Assembly (NCBI RefSeq): GCF_024198215.1
Contig: NZ_JAKCFA010000006.1
Location: 186,001 to 250,000, forward strand
Direction of reading: 5' to 3'
Source: Myxococcus qinghaiensis
GTDB lineage: Bacteria > Myxococcota > Myxococcia > Myxococcales > Myxococcaceae
DNA: 64,000 nt
The notes under the pieces were generated by a model. It did no database searches, had not been told where the DNA came from, and worked only from the letters and a program-made list of their open reading frames with translations. Position 1 is the first letter of the stretch. The number at the start of each line of letters is the position of its first letter. The position numbers were made by a program, and so were the translations under genes. Below are positions 60,968-64,000 of this stretch, piece after piece.

Positions 60968-62605
60968 ATGCCGGAGCTGGTGTTTTTCCGTCGTGGCGAG
61001 GAGGTGTTGAGGGTGGGCGTGGACCGGGCACGGTTGGTGCTCGGGCGCGGCGAGCAGAGTGACGTCGCCATTCCGGACCCGGAGGTGAGCCGCCAGCAGG
61101 TGGCCCTGCTGTGGGACGGGACGCGGTGCCGGGTGCAGGACCTCTCCGGCAAGGGCACCGTGGTGGGCGGCACGTCCGTCACCGAGGCGGAGCTGCCCGA
61201 CGGCGCGGACCTGGTGCTTGGCCAGTGGCGCGCGGTGTTCCGGCTGAGCGGCGGCGGTGAAGGCGCGGATGTCGCCACCGAGGTGGGCCACACCACCTCG
61301 ATTCAGAAGGACGTGCAGGCGCCGCGCTGGCAGCCCGCGCAGGTGCGCGTGAAGCAGGGCCTGAACGAGTCGGTGCACCGGCTCACTGGAGACAGCTTCA
61401 CGGCGGGCAAGGACCCGGGCTGTGATTTGGTCCTCCAGGACCGGTTCGCCTCCAGCAAGCACCTGAAGGTGACCCGGCGGGAGGGCACGTTCCACGTCGT
61501 GGACCTGCGCTCCACCAACGGCACCTGGCTGGGCCCGGTGCGCCTGTTCGAGGCGGAAGTCACGCTGCCCACCACGCTGCGCGTCGGTGAGACGGAGCTG
61601 GTGCTGGAGGTGGCGGCGACGGGGTCCAAGAAGGAGGTGGCCTCCTTCCACGGCATCATCGGCAACGACGCGGCGGTGAAGGGGCTGGCGGACCTCATCG
61701 AGCGCGTGGCGCCTTCCACGGCGGCCGTGACGATTCTGGGCGAGTCCGGCACGGGCAAGGAGCTGGTGGCGAAGGCCATCCACCAGTGCTCGCAGCGGGC
61801 GAACAAGCCGCTGGTCCCCGTCAACTGCGCGGCCATCTCCAAGGAGCTCATCGAGAGCGAGCTGTTCGGCCACGAGAAGGGCTCCTTCACGGGCGCGGCG
61901 AACGCGCGCAAGGGCGCCTTCGAGGAGGCGGACGGCGGCACCCTCTTCCTGGACGAGATTGGCGAGCTGCCGCTGGACCTGCAGGCGAAGCTGCTGCGCG
62001 CGCTGGAGAGTGGAGAAATCAAGCGCGTGGGTGCCAGCCGGCCCATGCACGTGGACGTGCGGGTGGTGGCGGCGACGAACCTGGACCTGCTCGCGGCTGC
62101 GCGCGAGGGCAAGTTCCGCGAGGACTTGTACTACCGCCTCTGCGTGATTCCGCTGCACCTGCCGCCCTTGCGCAGCCGCAAGAGTGATTTGTCCGCGCTG
62201 GCCGAGCACTTCGTGAAGGTGTACGCGCCGCGAGGGCAGACGGTGAGCTTCTCGACGGCGGCGGTGGAGCGCCTGCGGGGGCACACGTGGCCGGGCAACA
62301 TCCGCGAGCTGCGCAACGTGGTGCACCGGGCGCTGCTGTTCCGCAAGGGGCCGGTCATCGACGCGGCGGACCTGACGTTCGACCAGGAGATGAACAAGGA
62401 GACCGGCATCGCGGTGCCGGAGCTGCCGCCTGGGATGACGTTGGAGCAGATGCTGGAGAAGCTGGAGCGGCAGATCGTCGAGGCCGCGCTGCGCCGGTAC
62501 AACAACAACCGCGAGCGCGTGGCTCGCGAGCTGGGCGTGGCCCGCTCCACCCTGTTCAAGCGCCTGAAGGACTGGGGCCTGACGAAGCAGGACGAGCAGG
62601 AGTAG
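60968..62605 (+). CDS. Sigma54-dependent activator with two FHA domains
   Basis: 545 residues. FHA 1 (about 1-95) has GR at 26-27 and SRQQ, where the usual His is Gln; FHA 2 (about 125-215) has SSKH and STNGTWL, closer to canonical. AAA+ Walker A GESGTGKE (258-265) and GSFTGA (305-310) in place of GAFTGA. Fis-type HTH at the end (RERVARELGVARSTLFKRLK). It has no receiver, so control would be through phosphothreonine binding by FHA, as for other myxobacterial FHA-activators. AGGAGGG lies 7 bases before the ATG. 92 bp separate it from gspN. Confidence 0.93.
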   Translation: MPELVFFRRGEEVLRVGVDRARLVLGRGEQSDVAIPDPEVSRQQVALLWDGTRCRVQDLSGKGTVVGGTSVTEAELPDGADLVLGQWRAVFRLSGGGEGADVATEVGHTTSIQKDVQAPRWQPAQVRVKQGLNESVHRLTGDSFTAGKDPGCDLVLQDRFASSKHLKVTRREGTFHVVDLRSTNGTWLGPVRLFEAEVTLPTTLRVGETELVLEVAATGSKKEVASFHGIIGNDAAVKGLADLIERVAPSTAAVTILGESGTGKELVAKAIHQCSQRANKPLVPVNCAAISKELIESELFGHEKGSFTGAANARKGAFEEADGGTLFLDEIGELPLDLQAKLLRALESGEIKRVGASRPMHVDVRVVAATNLDLLAAAREGKFREDLYYRLCVIPLHLPPLRSRKSDLSALAEHFVKVYAPRGQTVSFSTAAVERLRGHTWPGNIRELRNVVHRALLFRKGPVIDAADLTFDQEMNKETGIAVPELPPGMTLEQMLEKLERQIVEAALRRYNNNRERVARELGVARSTLFKRLKDWGLTKQDEQE

Positions 62606-62654
62606 TCGCGGGCTGCCCGGCTTCGGGGTCGTTCAGGGGTGAATCGTTGGTGGA

Positions 62655-62674
62655 GCCGCTCCAACTGGAGCGGC
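62655..62674. terminator. Hairpin between convergent genes
   Basis: GCCGCTCC-AACT-GGAGCGGC is an 8-bp perfect stem one base from the stop of the minus-strand gene. No T-run, so a weak or Rho-assisted terminator at most. Confidence 0.45.
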
Positions 62675-62675
62675 G

Positions 62676-64000
62676 TCAGGGCGCGCGCCCCGTGAGCCGG
62701 GCCAGTTCGATGGAGACGGAGGCGGTCTGCCCGGGGGCCACGACGACAGTCGCCGTCCCCTGGGCGCCGCTGCTCGCGGTCACGACAATCCTCAGTCGCC
62801 CTGCGGGGACATCGACCCACTCGAATTGGTCTCCCCTGAACTGCATTCCGTCCATGCCATCGGAGCGAAGTTCCTCGAAGTGCTCGGACCTGATGGTGAC
62901 CTGGAGCGGCTCATCGGTCCTCCAGTCTCCCCTGACCGTCCCCCTCACTCTCGCCCCTTCCGTGAGACGAAGCGTCAGTCCGGTGTCGGGCCGGCTCAGA
63001 ATCACGGCACTCCGCCCTTCGCGAAGCGCCCTCACCTCGAACTCGCCATCCCCCGGGACATAAAGGGAGAACCGACCGAACGGATCCGCGACCCTTCGGG
63101 CCTCGAAGGCACTTCCACGAACCAGGATGGCGGCACCGGCAGCGGGAGCGCCCCCCGGCCCCACCACGACGCCGGCGAGGGCCCTCACCTGGTGCGGGAG
63201 CATGAGCGCCACCGTGGACTCACTCCCGGAGCGCACCGCTGCTTCGACAGAGGGGCCGAACGCGCCGTACTGGCCCGAGGGGTACGCACGGAGGAGGTAG
63301 GCCCCCTCTGTCACTTCCAGCGAGAAGGCACCTTGCTCATCCACGGGGACTTGAGCCAGCACCGCATTCCCGCCCTGGGAGGACGTGAGCCCCACCATGG
63401 CACTCCCGGGCCAGGCTCCATCCGCATCCCTGACTGTTCCAGAGACTCTTCCCGTGGAGCGCAGGGAGAGATCCCGGCGTGTCACCTTGCCTGGCTCGAT
63501 GGAGAACACGTCGCTGGAGAGAATGACACCCGTGGCGGAGCGAGTGGACACCTTGATGGTCCCTGCCGGAATGCGCCCCGTGGAGAACCTCCCCGCAGAG
63601 TCTGGCTGGATGATGATTGGCTCATCGGCACCAAGCCATCCCACCTCGATGCTGACTCCCGTGGCGCCGACACCTTCGACGGTGAGCAGCCGGCCCTCCA
63701 GCACTCCCATCCGGCGCAGTGCCAACACGGGGCGCGCCGTCTGTCCGGCGCTGACGGCAACCCGAATGGCCTCGTCCGTGAACCCCTCCGCCGTGGCGGA
63801 GAGGCGGTACTCGCCGGGAAGCAGGTCCTCGACCGAGAAGCGGCCCTCCGCGTTCGTCACGGACAGACTTGCCGCCGGCTGGATTCGGACACGCACTCCT
63901 TGCAAGGGAGTCCCGCTTTCGGCCTCCACGACCCGCACCTCCATCCGCCCTGGCCGGCCAAGCTGGATGATGGGGCAACGCGTGGTCCCTCCCACCTCCA
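62676..64000 (-). CDS. Large protein with carboxypeptidase-regulatory-like repeats (5' end beyond window)
   Basis: The frame is open to base 64000; the GTG at 63995 and ATG at 63944 have no signal-like sequence after them, so this is probably the C-terminal 441 codons of a longer protein. At least five CarboxypepD_reg/Ig-like beta-sandwich units are visible (VVEAESGTPLQGVRVRIQPA, TNAEGRFSVEDLLPGEYRL, then DSAGRFSTGRIPAGTIKVS, DEQGAFSLEVTEGAYLL, DPFGRFSLYVPGDGEFEV). Typical of exported surface proteins; function unknown. Confidence 0.75.
   Translation of the reverse strand, partial: EVGGTTRCPIIQLGRPGRMEVRVVEAESGTPLQGVRVRIQPAASLSVTNAEGRFSVEDLLPGEYRLSATAEGFTDEAIRVAVSAGQTARPVLALRRMGVLEGRLLTVEGVGATGVSIEVGWLGADEPIIIQPDSAGRFSTGRIPAGTIKVSTRSATGVILSSDVFSIEPGKVTRRDLSLRSTGRVSGTVRDADGAWPGSAMVGLTSSQGGNAVLAQVPVDEQGAFSLEVTEGAYLLRAYPSGQYGAFGPSVEAAVRSGSESTVALMLPHQVRALAGVVVGPGGAPAAGAAILVRGSAFEARRVADPFGRFSLYVPGDGEFEVRALREGRSAVILSRPDTGLTLRLTEGARVRGTVRGDWRTDEPLQVTIRSEHFEELRSDGMDGMQFRGDQFEWVDVPAGRLRIVVTASSGAQGTATVVVAPGQTASVSIELARLTGRAP

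Overview
The window comes from a myxobacterium, most likely a Myxococcaceae member (Myxococcus/Corallococcus type). It is about 70% GC by eye, with very strong third-position GC bias, so nearly every gene has long antisense shadow frames. Lineage markers are the gltK/gltBAC gliding cluster, a SitA6/SitI6-type lipoprotein toxin and double-CXXCG immunity pair, a TIGR02266-type PilZ protein, FHA-bearing sigma54 activators and many TPR/lipoprotein genes. I see no tRNA, rRNA, IS element, prophage or CRISPR array.

Layout. 1-2409: a HAD phosphatase (cut by the window edge) behind a LysR regulator, divergent from an aldo/keto reductase. 2469-10313: dinB; a pcnB-DMT exporter pair; and an MFS-plsX-App1-like operon, with a 618-bp gene-free stretch at 6333-6950. 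10337-14839: the outer-membrane and periplasmic part of the gliding machine. gltB, gltA and gltC overlap by 3-4 bases and end in a clear intrinsic terminator; the lipoprotein gene gltK is divergent. 14942-17710: a vWA-domain protein and a secreted protein built of nine WxDNYLC repeats, convergent on a long hairpin. 17847-23625: purE-purK-ybaK, an MDR oxidoreductase, a membrane/coiled-coil protein and an EAL-CBS protein. 23633-30231, all on the minus strand: PilZ-DUF192-sitA6-sitI6, then a PhoX-type lipoprotein with a collagen-like stalk and a di-haem cytochrome. 30257-44622: a membrane HExxH peptidase with TPRs, small lipoproteins, a homoserine kinase-like gene, TPR/cNMP-binding/FHA proteins, tldD-tldE and a ParB-like protein.

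44654-62605 is a complete type II secretion locus: NtrC-type response regulator, gspC-D-E-F, a tiny ORF, gspG, a gspG-like anchored paralogue, gspH-I-J-K-L-M-N, then a second sigma54 activator with two FHA domains. A -24/-12 (sigma54) promoter with upstream palindromes lies in front of gspC, so the operon is probably switched on by one of the flanking activators. No prepilin peptidase or pilotin gene is in the window; the pseudopilins must be processed by an enzyme encoded elsewhere. The last 1.3 kb is part of a large protein with carboxypeptidase-regulatory-like repeats that runs off the window.

The most distinctive content is the SitA6/SitI6 kin-discrimination pair, the sigma54-controlled T2SS with extra small or anchored components and enlarged pseudopilins, the nine-repeat exported protein and the collagen-stalk PhoX lipoprotein with a 16-bp tandem repeat upstream. 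All functions are read from sequence motifs and family knowledge; no search was run.
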